The notes below the pieces were generated by a model. The model was not told the DNA's origin. It saw nothing but the letters and a program-made list of their open reading frames with translations, and searched no databases. Position numbers and translations under genes: made by a program. Below are positions 56,563-64,000 of a DNA stretch of 64,000 bases, piece after piece. The stretch covers positions 2,976,001 to 3,040,000 of the forward strand of contig OZ241737.1 in the NCBI GenBank assembly GCA_965200885.1, written 5' to 3'. Positions within the stretch are counted from its first letter, which is position 1, and each line of letters starts with the position of its first letter. The stretch is from MPNP01 sp026710155 (GTDB lineage Bacteria > Pseudomonadota > Alphaproteobacteria > Rhodobacterales > Rhodobacteraceae).

Positions 56563-57723
56563 ATGGATTTTGGTCTGAGCGAAGAACAGGAAATGATCAT
56601 TTCAACGGTCAGGAATTTTGTTGAAACGGAAATTTACCCGCACGAAATCGAAATAGATAGAACCGGTGTGGTTCCCAGAGAGCTGGGGATGGAAATTGCA
56701 AGGAAATGCAAGGAAATTGGTTTTTTTGCCTGCAACCTGCCAATTGAAGTTGGTGGCGGTGGATTAAATCATCTTGATTTTACCCTTGTTGAAAGGGAAT
56801 TGGGCCGTGGAACCCAGGGTTTGACGGTTTTCTTCGGTCGTCCCTCAGGCATTTTAATGGGTTGTACGGATGAGCAAAGGGAAAAATACCTGTACCCTGC
56901 TGTCAAGGGTGATAAATTTGATGCTTTGGCAATGACTGAACCTAATGCCGGTTCTGATGTCAGAGGCATGCAATGCACCGGCAAACAGGATGGAACCGAT
57001 TGGGTAATAAACGGAACCAAGCATTTTATATCACACGCGGACATTGCCGATTTCGTTATCGTGTTCATTGCCACGGGAATTGAGGAAACACCCCGTGGTT
57101 CAAAAAAGAAAATAACTGCCTTTCTCGTTGACCGTGGCACCAAGGGTTTTGAAATTGCAAAGGGGTATAATTCGGTCTCCCATCGAGGTTACCAAAACTG
57201 CATATTGAGATTTGAGGACTGTCGATTGCCGGAAGCCCAGATTCTTGGTGAAGTCCACAAGGGCTTCGAAGTGGCTGAAACCTGGCTTTATGCAACCAGA
57301 TTGACAGTTGCTGCCACAAGTGTGGGAAGAGCCCGCAGAGCCTTTGAACTAACCCTTCCCTATGCCGCTGAACGCCAGCAATTCGGCCAGCAAATAGGCA
57401 AGTTTCAGGGAGTGAGTTTCAAACTGGCAGACATGATCACAACCATTGATGCCGCTGATCTGCTTACCCTCTCGGCAGCCTGGCGACTTGACAGGCATCT
57501 GCCCGCCAATCGGGAAATCGCAAGTGCCAAGCTTTATGCAACCGAAATGCTGGCTCAGGTAACCGATGAATGTATTCAAATTCATGGTGGGATGGGACTC
57601 ATGGATGACTTGCCGTTTGCAAGGTTTTGGCGTGATTCCAGAGTTGAAAGAATTTGGGATGGTACCTCCGAAATACAGAGGCATATAATCGGACGGGATT
57701 TACTTCGTCCCCTGGGCGGTTAA
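56563..57723 (+). CDS. Acyl-CoA dehydrogenase (CaiA-like setting)
   Basis: 386 residues from ATG 56563. Typical FAD enzyme: MTEPNAGSDVRGMQ, the TKHFISHADIADF sheet, RAFELTLPYAAERQQFG, QIHGGMGLMDD and a catalytic-base region near the C terminus (VERIWDGTSEIQR). Encoded just before a CoA ligase and a CaiD-like hydratase, so a crotonobetainyl/butyrobetainyl-CoA-type substrate is a reasonable guess. Five bases separate it from the ligase gene. Confidence 0.92.
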   Translation: MDFGLSEEQEMIISTVRNFVETEIYPHEIEIDRTGVVPRELGMEIARKCKEIGFFACNLPIEVGGGGLNHLDFTLVERELGRGTQGLTVFFGRPSGILMGCTDEQREKYLYPAVKGDKFDALAMTEPNAGSDVRGMQCTGKQDGTDWVINGTKHFISHADIADFVIVFIATGIEETPRGSKKKITAFLVDRGTKGFEIAKGYNSVSHRGYQNCILRFEDCRLPEAQILGEVHKGFEVAETWLYATRLTVAATSVGRARRAFELTLPYAAERQQFGQQIGKFQGVSFKLADMITTIDAADLLTLSAAWRLDRHLPANREIASAKLYATEMLAQVTDECIQIHGGMGLMDDLPFARFWRDSRVERIWDGTSEIQRHIIGRDLLRPLGG

Positions 57724-57728
57724 ATCCG

Positions 57729-59783
57729 ATGGGGCCTTTGAATAAAATTCTACGACCAAAAACAATGGCTGCCATTGGTGGCAGCTGGGCCGCCAGCGTT
57801 GTCAAGCAGTGTTTATTGGCAGGGTTTGACGGAACCATATGGCCTGTCAATCCCAACCGAAAGGATATATTGGGCATACCATGTCTGCCATCAATAAGGG
57901 ATATTCCCGAACCACCTGACTGTACCTTTATTGGTGTAAGCAGGGAAGAATCGATTCCAATCATGGAATATTTGGCTGGTGTGGGGGCTGGAGGTGCCGT
58001 ATGCTTTGCGTCCGGGTTTGCCGAATCGGCTGCGGAAGACAAAAGAGGACAGAAATACCAGGAAGAACTTGTCTCTGCCTCGGGTTCCATGCCTTTTTTA
58101 GGGCCCAATTGTTATGGCATGATAAACTATCTGGATGGAATACCTATTTGGCCCGATGTTCATGGCGGGAAAAAACATGACAAAGGTGTGGCAATAATCT
58201 GCCAGAGTTCAAACATTGCCATCAATATTACAATGCAGTCCAGGGGCTTGCCCCTTGGGTATGTAATAACTACCGGCAATCAGGCTAAAATCAGCATGGC
58301 TGCAATTGCAATTGACCTGCTGGAAGACCCGAGAGTAACTGCCATTGGGCTATATATTGAGGGTTTTGGCGACATTCGGGAGTTTGAACAGCTCTCCCTC
58401 AAGGCAAGAAAAAAGAAAATCCCCATTGTTGTCCTGAAGGTTGGAGAAAGTGAACAGGCAACATTGTTGACTTATTCACATACCAGTTCAATTGCTGGCT
58501 CAGCAGCAGGTTCTCGGGCATTCCTAAAGCGTTTGGGATTTGGTCAAACCTCTACCATTCCCGAAATGATCGAAGCATTGAAAGTCCTTCATTTGGGTGG
58601 ACCGCTTAAGGGTAGAAAGGTGGCTTCCATGTCCTGTTCCGGAGGTGAAGCCTGCTTAATGGCCGATCTGGGAAACAAAATCAACCTCGATTTTGTCGAT
58701 CTCAATTTCAGACAGAAAAATGCCCTCAAAAATGCTCTTGGCTCTAGGGTTCATCTGGCCAACCCCCTTGATTACCATACCTATTTATGGGGAAACGAAG
58801 AGGAATTGTTCAAGGTATTTCAGGGAATGATGCTGGGAAATCAAGATCTGCTTTATCTGGTTCTGGATTTTCCCCGTACAGATAGATGTCAGGGGTTGGG
58901 GTGGGATGAAACATTAAATGCATGGCTCAAGGCGAAGGAAATGACCAGTGCCCGAACAGCAATTGTATCCCTCTTACCAGAAAATATGCCTGAAGACCAA
59001 AGTGAATACCTGTTAAGTCAAGACATCATACCTCTTTGTGGCCTGCAAGAAGCCCTTAATGCTACGAATATTTGTGCTGATATTGGTGAAGGATGGAAAT
59101 CATCTGATCCTGTTCAAATTATCAAGGGTACCAATTCGGGTACGGTTTTTACAGCCGAAGATCAGAAAATACGACACATCCTATCAAACCGTAATGTTCC
59201 ATTTCCAAGGGTTTATTATTTTGCCAGCAAAGTGGAAATCGAAAGCAGCATTGATGAATTGGACTATCCGGTTGTACTCAAGGCAAAGGGTTTGTTGCAC
59301 AAAACCGAGTATGGGGGTGTGATTTTGAACCTTGCATCGGGTGAGACCTTGCTTGAAGCTGCAAACAGTATGGATTCCCCAAACGGATTCATTGTTGAAG
59401 AACAGATATTCAACGGTGTGGCGGAAGTAATGATTGGAATAACCAATGATATTGCTACCGGTTTGATGCTTACCCTGGGAAGTGGAGGAATCCATACCGA
59501 ATTGTGGCAAGATATACAACATCTGTTGTTACCAGCCACCAAGCATGAAATAGCAGCGACTTTGGGAATGTTGAAAATATACCCTCTCCTTGAGGGTTAC
59601 CGGGGCAAACCAGGGGGAGACGTGGATTGCCTGATTGAAACAATAGCCTGTCTAACCGATTTCGCCATTGAAAATCATGAAACATTGGTTGAGATTGAAA
59701 TCAATCCCTTTATTTCATTGGAAAAGGGTGGATATGCCGTGGACATTCTGGCTCGATTTACAAATGAAAGTGACAAATTATGA
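57729..59783 (+). CDS. Acyl-CoA synthetase, ADP-forming/acetate-CoA ligase family
   Basis: 684 residues from ATG 57729. N-terminal CoA-binding domain (PKTMAAIGGSWAASVVKQCL), a ligase-CoA domain with the phosphohistidine region TYSHTSSIAGSAAGSRAF, and a C-terminal ATP-grasp domain (YPVVLKAKGLLHKTEYGGV). Fused alpha-beta layout. It probably activates the carboxylic acid used by the flanking dehydrogenase and hydratase. The stop overlaps the next start by 4 bases. Confidence 0.9.
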   Translation: MGPLNKILRPKTMAAIGGSWAASVVKQCLLAGFDGTIWPVNPNRKDILGIPCLPSIRDIPEPPDCTFIGVSREESIPIMEYLAGVGAGGAVCFASGFAESAAEDKRGQKYQEELVSASGSMPFLGPNCYGMINYLDGIPIWPDVHGGKKHDKGVAIICQSSNIAINITMQSRGLPLGYVITTGNQAKISMAAIAIDLLEDPRVTAIGLYIEGFGDIREFEQLSLKARKKKIPIVVLKVGESEQATLLTYSHTSSIAGSAAGSRAFLKRLGFGQTSTIPEMIEALKVLHLGGPLKGRKVASMSCSGGEACLMADLGNKINLDFVDLNFRQKNALKNALGSRVHLANPLDYHTYLWGNEEELFKVFQGMMLGNQDLLYLVLDFPRTDRCQGLGWDETLNAWLKAKEMTSARTAIVSLLPENMPEDQSEYLLSQDIIPLCGLQEALNATNICADIGEGWKSSDPVQIIKGTNSGTVFTAEDQKIRHILSNRNVPFPRVYYFASKVEIESSIDELDYPVVLKAKGLLHKTEYGGVILNLASGETLLEAANSMDSPNGFIVEEQIFNGVAEVMIGITNDIATGLMLTLGSGGIHTELWQDIQHLLLPATKHEIAATLGMLKIYPLLEGYRGKPGGDVDCLIETIACLTDFAIENHETLVEIEINPFISLEKGGYAVDILARFTNESDKL

Positions 59784-60565
59784 AACAAGCGCCTGTAAAA
59801 ACCCATATCGATGGAGGCATTCTGGAAGTTACAATTGACCGTCCAAAGGCCAATGCCATTGACCTTGAAACCAGTCGTCTGATGGGTGATGTCTTTATCG
59901 ATTTCAGGGACAATCCCGATTTGCGAGTGGGCATTGTACGGGCCGAGGGAGACAGGTTTTTCTGTGCCGGCTGGGATTTGAAGGCTTCCATGGATGGGGA
60001 TGCCGTCGATGGGGATTACGGTATCGGTGGCTTTGGTGGTATCCAGGAACTCGGAAACCTGAACAAGCCTCTCATTTGTGCAGTCAATGGTATTTGCTGT
60101 GGTGGAGGTCTTGAAATCGCCCTATCCTGTGATTTGATCCTGGCAAGTGCAAATGCCACCTTTGCCCTACCCGAAATCAGGGCTGGAGTGGTTGCCGATG
60201 CCGCATCTGTCAAATTGCCAAAAAGGATACCATACCATGTTGCCATGGATTTACTTCTTACTGGAAGATGGTTTGATACGGATGAAGCCTTGAGGTGGGG
60301 AATCGTCAAGGAAGTGGTTTCATTCGATCAACTCCGGGAAAAAACCTGGGAACTTGCCAGATTGCTGGAAGCAGGACCTCCACTAGTTTATGCCGCTACC
60401 AAGGAAATTGTTCGGGAAGCTGAAAATCTCAGGTTTCAGGATGCACTGAACCGAATTACCAAACGACAACTGGTTACCGTGGACAAGTTGTATTCAAGTG
60501 AAGATCAGAAAGAAGGTGCCAGGGCCTTTGTTGAAAAACGAGATCCCGTTTGGAAAGGCAAGTAG
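59780..60565 (+). CDS. CaiD-like carnitinyl-CoA dehydratase / enoyl-CoA hydratase
   Basis: 261 residues, the same length as E. coli CaiD, and sharing many blocks with it as I recall that protein: DRPKANAID, the oxyanion-hole CAGWDLKAS, a Gly-rich GIGGFGG, DEALRWGIV and the C-terminal AFVEKRDPVWKGK. It is expected to hydrate crotonobetainyl-CoA or a related trimethylammonium acyl-CoA. No caiB-type CoA-transferase or carnitine transporter is in the window; the ligase gene just upstream may replace the transferase. The IS element is inserted 16 bases after its stop. Confidence 0.88.
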   Translation: MKQAPVKTHIDGGILEVTIDRPKANAIDLETSRLMGDVFIDFRDNPDLRVGIVRAEGDRFFCAGWDLKASMDGDAVDGDYGIGGFGGIQELGNLNKPLICAVNGICCGGGLEIALSCDLILASANATFALPEIRAGVVADAASVKLPKRIPYHVAMDLLLTGRWFDTDEALRWGIVKEVVSFDQLREKTWELARLLEAGPPLVYAATKEIVREAENLRFQDALNRITKRQLVTVDKLYSSEDQKEGARAFVEKRDPVWKGK

Positions 60566-60737
60566 AATTAACTTTTTATTAGGGGATTACATACTTGACT
60601 ATGCATTTTGATCAATTGTATTGAATCCCGTTAACAACAAGAGGGATGCAAAATGCAACCCAACCGGTAAAATAGAACATTATTCCATGGAGACAATTTA
60701 AAATTCCTGCGGACAATGAATTCCGAATCGGTCGATC

Positions 60738-61040
60738 TCATTGCCACCGATCCTCCCCTTCAACAAGGGACGACAAACTCTCAACCGCATCGGAGAAGCG
60801 GTCCAAAGGCTCCGTGACGACATTGATGCGGCCCAAAAAATCATCCGCAACCGCACGCAAGTCACTGACAGGATTTTGCAGGCCGTTGATGGAACTTCCC
60901 CCTCTGTAGTCATACATGCACGGGATGCCATAAAGTCTGGCCTTGTTGATGAGGTCTTCAGCTTGGGAGAGATGGGACCGGATGGCATGAAAGTCTGCAC
61001 CTTGAGCTCCTGAATTTCCTCCACCTCCCATACCACTCAT
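60738..61040 (-). CDS. Passenger ORF of the IS1595-family element
   Basis: 100 residues: a Gly-rich start (SGMGGGGNSGAQG), then a helical part (HAIRSHLSQAEDLINKARLY, VADDFLGRINVVTEPLDRFS). Its ATG overlaps the transposase stop by 4 bases, so it is translated with the transposase. No family recognised. It lies wholly inside the element and could be an accessory transposition factor or cargo. A longer frame at 60698-61036 on the same strand is a shadow. Confidence 0.65.
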   Translation of the reverse strand: MSGMGGGGNSGAQGADFHAIRSHLSQAEDLINKARLYGIPCMYDYRGGSSINGLQNPVSDLRAVADDFLGRINVVTEPLDRFSDAVESLSSLVEGEDRWQ

Positions 61041-61996
61041 GATACACCCCCTGCAAGTTGTCTGTATGTCAATCGCTTGCCGACCATCAGGCCGACCGTG
61101 TCCCCCATCATCACTATGGTATCCTGTTTCCTGATGTTGTGACGGGTAACGAATTCGTTGATGTATCGGTTCATGTGCTTCGGGGTGAAGTGGTGGAATG
61201 TTCCATGATAGCCCTTCTTCAGCAATGACCAGAATGATTCAATCCCGTTGGTGTGAGCCATCCCGTTCACAAACTGGCTAACCGAATGCTTGACAACCTT
61301 GTGTTCGTTGGGAATTCCCTCGTATGATTTGTGATCATCGGTGTAAACCGTGGCTTCAGGTTTAACCCTGTCGGCAATGAACCCCCGCAATGTTTCCTTG
61401 TCCGTTCCCTCAACGACCTTGGCACTGATTTGGTTCGTCTTGCGGTCCTTTGCACCGGCAATGGTCGTTTTACCGACAGCACCCCTTCCGGTCAGTTCCT
61501 TCTGCTTTGAGTTGGACATGTTCCTGCGTTTGCCACCAATGAATGTCTCATCGACCTCGACCCGGCTTTCCATGTTGAAAGTGCCCTGCTTCCATGCCTC
61601 TCTCAATCTGTGTGCCATGAACCAGGCAGTCTTTTGGGTGATGTTCAAGTCCCTGTGAAGCTTCATGCTGGATACGCCCTTCAGGGAGGTTGACCACAGG
61701 AACATGGCAACAACCCATTTTCTCAATGGCACTTTGGACCGGTGCATCACCGTATTTGTCTTGACACTGAAATTCCTGCGGCAGGAACCACACCAATAGG
61801 GCAGTGGCTTTCGCGAAGGAACTGGACTTATCCTATCCTTTGAACCACAAAGGGGGCAGCACCTCGGCTTTCCAACCCCGCCCCATCTTTTTTCCTCAAA
61901 CCAGTCTTCAGCGGTCTGTTCATCGGGAAACATTTCAAACAGTTCAATCAAACCGATGCCTTTTCGGTAGAATTTGCCGGGAGCTTTTTGACCCAT
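61037..61996 (-). CDS. IS1595-family (ISXO2-like) transposase
   Basis: 319 residues. N-terminal zinc ribbon (CPLCGSKD ... CGSCRRNFSV), then a DDE-type domain with VEVDETFIGGKRR, TVYTDDHKSYEGI and the N/E pair in HTNGIESFWSLLKKGYHG. Frame intact. Minus strand within the element; probably functional. Confidence 0.95.
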   Translation of the reverse strand: MGQKAPGKFYRKGIGLIELFEMFPDEQTAEDWFEEKRWGGVGKPRCCPLCGSKDRISPVPSRKPLPYWCGSCRRNFSVKTNTVMHRSKVPLRKWVVAMFLWSTSLKGVSSMKLHRDLNITQKTAWFMAHRLREAWKQGTFNMESRVEVDETFIGGKRRNMSNSKQKELTGRGAVGKTTIAGAKDRKTNQISAKVVEGTDKETLRGFIADRVKPEATVYTDDHKSYEGIPNEHKVVKHSVSQFVNGMAHTNGIESFWSLLKKGYHGTFHHFTPKHMNRYINEFVTRHNIRKQDTIVMMGDTVGLMVGKRLTYRQLAGGVS

Positions 61997-62163
61997 TTTT
62001 GAAATCCTTGTATGTTGAGTTATGCAATATCACAGATATACGGTTTTATTTTGCATAGTCAAGTATGTAATCCCCTTTTATTATTGATAGATTACCTGGT
62101 TTTTAGATTTTACCGATTATCAACGAAGTCTTACCCTATGGGGATGTTGTTTTTTGTCTTTTT

Positions 62164-62358
62164 CTAAAATTTCCAAATATTGATTGATCCTGTTATTTGA
62201 TTACTTCTCATCGGAAAATCTTTAAGTGCTAGGTTGTTTTGCCTAAAATAAATATTCCTTTCATTGACTTGCTCCGCTATTTCCAGAGTTGTCATCCAGT
62301 TGTTACAATTTTCAGTCAATATGGCAGCAATTTCTTCATTAAGTGTAGTTTGGTTCAC
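62164..62358 (-). CDS. Small winged-helix-like protein
   Basis: 64 residues: EEIAAILTENCNNWMTTLEI then AEQVNERNIYFR, which resembles the HTH of small HB1/ASXL- or MarR-like restriction-associated regulators (WMTTxEIAxxVN). Shorter than usual at the C terminus. Start ATG 62358 follows a GGGGAAAA stretch. Role unknown. Confidence 0.5.
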   Translation of the reverse strand: MNQTTLNEEIAAILTENCNNWMTTLEIAEQVNERNIYFRQNNLALKDFPMRSNQITGSINIWKF

Positions 62359-62487
62359 TTTTCCCCTTATTTTAGATTTCCGAATTTAATTCCCAATTCA
62401 GCCATATATCAGCGGCTTATATATTAACGGTTTAATATGAAGTTTTTGTTTAACTTCGTCCTTTCCAGAGGGTTTTGGTTTATATAG

Positions 62488-62655
62488 ATGAAGTTGACAA
62501 GCAAATGCAATTTAATCAGGATCCATAAAGCCATCAAGGTGACCCCTGCAATGGAAGCCGGTTTGACCGATACCTTGCACGATATGGAATGGCTGGTTGA
62601 CATGATTGATGCAAATGCTCCAAAACCGAATAGACCGAAAACCTACAAAAAATGA
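62488..62655 (+). pseudogene. C-terminal transposase fragment
   Basis: 55 codons reading CNLIRIHKAIKVTPAMEAGL, TDTLHDMEWLV and a Lys-rich end. This is the NFVRIHxTLxxTPAMEAGxTD tail common in one group of IS transposases (often labelled IS1-like). The rest of the gene is missing upstream. Confidence 0.65.
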
Positions 62656-62800
62656 TCTTCAAACTGTGCCACTACCCAGCAATATGGAAAATATACCCAA
62701 TCATTGATAAAACATTGATAGAACGAAATGTCAAGTTGTAATCTTGGAATTGTTACTTACAAGGCTTTTCTATATGATTAACGATTTTGGAGGAAAAATC

Positions 62801-63049
62801 ATGTCTAATTTAACTGAAGAAATTAAAGTTTACGAAGAAAAAAGGCATGAACTTGAGAGAGACCATTTTGGCAAATGGGTAATAATTCATGACAAGGAAA
62901 TCGTTGACTTTTATGAATCATTCCAAGATGCCGCTACAGAAGCTGTGGATCAATTTGGGGCTGGACCTTATCTGATAAGGGAAATAGGGGCTGGACCGGT
63001 AACACTTCCTGCATCTGTTCTTTATAACCCCGTGGCAAGCCATGCTTGA
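62801..63049 (+). CDS. DUF5678-like small protein (cassette copy 2)
   Basis: 82 residues from ATG 62801 with GGAGG seven bases upstream. Reads LTEEIKVYEEKRHELERDHF then GKWVIIHDKEIVDFYESFQD and ends YNPVASHA. Compared with copy 1 it carries a 30-base insertion (YLIREIGAGP) flanked by the direct repeat GGGGCTGGACC. It overlaps the protease start by 8 bases. Family resemblance to DUF5678; function unknown. Confidence 0.75.
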   Translation: MSNLTEEIKVYEEKRHELERDHFGKWVIIHDKEIVDFYESFQDAATEAVDQFGAGPYLIREIGAGPVTLPASVLYNPVASHA

Positions 63050-63491
63050 AATTGGATTTAATACCCCTGTCCATTTAATTCGTTTTGGCCCTACCGTTGA
63101 TGTTTATGTAGGATTTGACCCCGAATACAAATATAACCAGAAAAATCCAAGAGAACCTAATCTGCCTACTATCAATAATAAAGCATTAATAGATACTGGT
63201 GCTAGCGGCAGTTGTATTGATTCTACGGTTGCAATTACCTTAAATCTGCCAATTATAAATGAACAATCTGTAGCGGGTGTTCATGGGGCGGGTAAAGTTA
63301 ATGTTCATTTAGCACAAATTTATATTCCAGCACTGAGTTTTATCCTATATGGAGCTTTTTTTGGAGTACATCTTATTGCAGAGGGGGGGGGGCAACAACA
63401 TCATGCTCTTTTGGGACGTGATTTTTTACAGTATATGACTATGGTTTATAAAGGCAATACAGGTTCTGTTACTCTTTCTAGGAATTCTTAA
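63042..63491 (+). CDS. Retropepsin-like aspartic protease (cassette copy 2)
   Basis: 149 residues, homologous to the protein at 17280-17717, with LIDTGASGSCI and ALLGRDFLQ. It differs by small insertions, including a G10 run that encodes three Gly residues late in the protein. Translationally coupled to the DUF5678-like gene. Both genes of this copy look intact, so this is probably the functional cassette. Confidence 0.8.
   Translation: MLEIGFNTPVHLIRFGPTVDVYVGFDPEYKYNQKNPREPNLPTINNKALIDTGASGSCIDSTVAITLNLPIINEQSVAGVHGAGKVNVHLAQIYIPALSFILYGAFFGVHLIAEGGGQQHHALLGRDFLQYMTMVYKGNTGSVTLSRNS
63168..63279 (+). repeat. 112-base block identical to 17400-17511
   Basis: Identical core of the duplicated retropepsin cassette, covering the active-site region. 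Confidence 0.9.
63383..63392 (+). repeat. G10 homopolymer tract in retropepsin copy 2
   Basis: Ten G bases in the coding frame, absent in copy 1 (which reads GTGGGTGGT there). A change by one base would truncate or alter the last 35 residues, including the conserved second segment. Confidence 0.9.
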
Positions 63492-63736
63492 AATTGCCGA
63501 GTGAATGTTCACTTAAGTAGATAATCCCCTAATTTTTACCACTCTTTATTCTTCTATGGATTTAATATCCCCTTTTCCTAAGGTGGTTGGAGATGCCTAA
63601 AAACAACTTTTTGTACTACCATTTAATTTAGCGAATTACAGTTACAATCATAAACTAGTGGTACCATAGAATATTATTGTGAAAGGAAGGAAGGGGGAAC
63701 TGAAGTTTTTCAAATACATAAAGAGGAATATGAAGA

Positions 63737-64000
63737 TTGGAACCCGAAGAATTAAAGCAAATTATCAATAACGGTGAAGATTCGTATCATGCGTTCAAAA
63801 CTAATATTACAAAGGGTATAACTCTCGCAAGAGAAATAATCGCCTTTGGTAATAAGCAGGGTGGAAAAATATTTATTGGGGTAAATGATAAAGGTGAAAT
63901 TGAAGGACTTAACCAAGATGATATAAATCGCTTGAATCAATTAGTACCTAATACAGTTACTAACCATATTCACCCACCCATTAGGATTGCTACCCAAAAC
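63737..64000 (+). CDS. AlbA_2/Schlafen-type protein, N-terminal part (continues beyond window)
   Basis: Open to the right edge. TTG 63737 has GAGG about ten bases upstream. Reads EELKQIINNGEDSYHAFKTN, then AREIIAFGNKQGGKIFIGVN and EIEGLNQDDINRLNQL, an AlbA_2 domain like that of the gene at 45079. Related proteins are putative DNA/RNA-binding regulators with a C-terminal ATPase domain. Confidence 0.75.
   Translation, partial: MEPEELKQIINNGEDSYHAFKTNITKGITLAREIIAFGNKQGGKIFIGVNDKGEIEGLNQDDINRLNQLVPNTVTNHIHPPIRIATQN

Larger units (their letters stand above)
60582..62075. mobile_element. Complete IS1595-family insertion sequence
   Basis: 1494 bp. Ends are perfect 24-base inverted repeats (60582-60605 and 62052-62075) starting GGGGATTACATACTTGAC. 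The flanks carry a perfect 8-base direct repeat TTTTATTA (60574-60581 and 62076-62083), as expected for IS1595 insertion, so the copy is recent and intact. It encodes an ISXO2-type transposase and a second coupled ORF. Interior is GC-richer than the surroundings. Confidence 0.95.

Noticed and set aside
60698..61036. 112-codon minus frame inside the IS element
   Set aside because: Overlaps the passenger ORF whose start is coupled to the transposase stop; no start signal of its own.

Overview
The window reads as an AT-rich alphaproteobacterial chromosome, possibly of a marine or host-associated member of the group. Evidence: an hflK-hflC-DUF2065-Do protease run, a purA-DUF2842 pair (DUF2842 is typical of Alphaproteobacteria), pyrG near secG, and a class I PHA synthase with PhaR and an intracellular PHA depolymerase. 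Genus cannot be assigned by eye. No rRNA, tRNA or CRISPR array was seen.

Layout. 1-21.8 kb is mostly housekeeping: the 3' end of an ABC ATPase gene, HtrA/Do protease, DUF2065, HflC, HflK, glutathione reductase, RpiA, serine dehydratase, thiamine diphosphokinase, a YHS protein, CTP synthase, SecG, PurA, DUF2842, a TerB-like protein, a HisC-like aminotransferase and a glutamine amidotransferase. Two insertions interrupt it: a 1000-residue N6-adenine DNA methyltransferase (12.7-15.7 kb) and a small cassette with a retropepsin-like aspartic protease (17.0-17.7 kb). 22-26.6 kb is an accessory island: a GC-rich secreted-protein gene broken at a C10 tract, a MITE-like element, an eroded hicAB pair, a decayed gene, and an intact PIN-GNAT-PUA-like protein overlapping an ASCH protein. 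27.2-30.9 kb is PHA metabolism (phaR, phaC, phaZ).

30.9-43.7 kb is the most coherent unknown: thirteen tightly packed, often overlapping minus-strand genes. They encode a CUT1-type sugar ABC transporter (ATPase, binding protein, two permeases), two SnoaL/NTF2-like proteins, a HisD-like dehydrogenase, an SDR, a LacI regulator, a double cupin, a MetE-like zinc methyltransferase-fold protein, an alpha/beta hydrolase and an RraA-like aldolase. A divergent DapA-like aldolase gene and a LacI-type palindrome sit at the head. It looks like uptake and stepwise breakdown of a polyol- or sugar-like compound whose identity is not evident.

45-51.7 kb is a second accessory island rich in decay: a frameshifted AlbA_2/ATPase protein, an ISKra4-type transposase relic that truncates an ankyrin gene, a frameshifted DUF3800 gene, a HEPN-like gene with two frameshifts, a resolvase tail and an MbeD/MobD-like mobilisation gene. 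52-60.6 kb returns to metabolism: ROK kinase, DXS, a Gfo/Idh oxidoreductase, and an acyl-CoA dehydrogenase / CoA ligase / CaiD-like hydratase operon resembling carnitine or crotonobetaine metabolism. 60.6-64 kb holds a complete IS1595-family element (perfect 24-bp inverted repeats, perfect 8-bp target duplication) with a coupled passenger ORF, a transposase relic, a second copy of the retropepsin cassette, and the start of another AlbA_2 gene.

Frameshifts and stops cluster in accessory genes while core genes are intact, which favours real gene decay or contingency switching over general sequence error.
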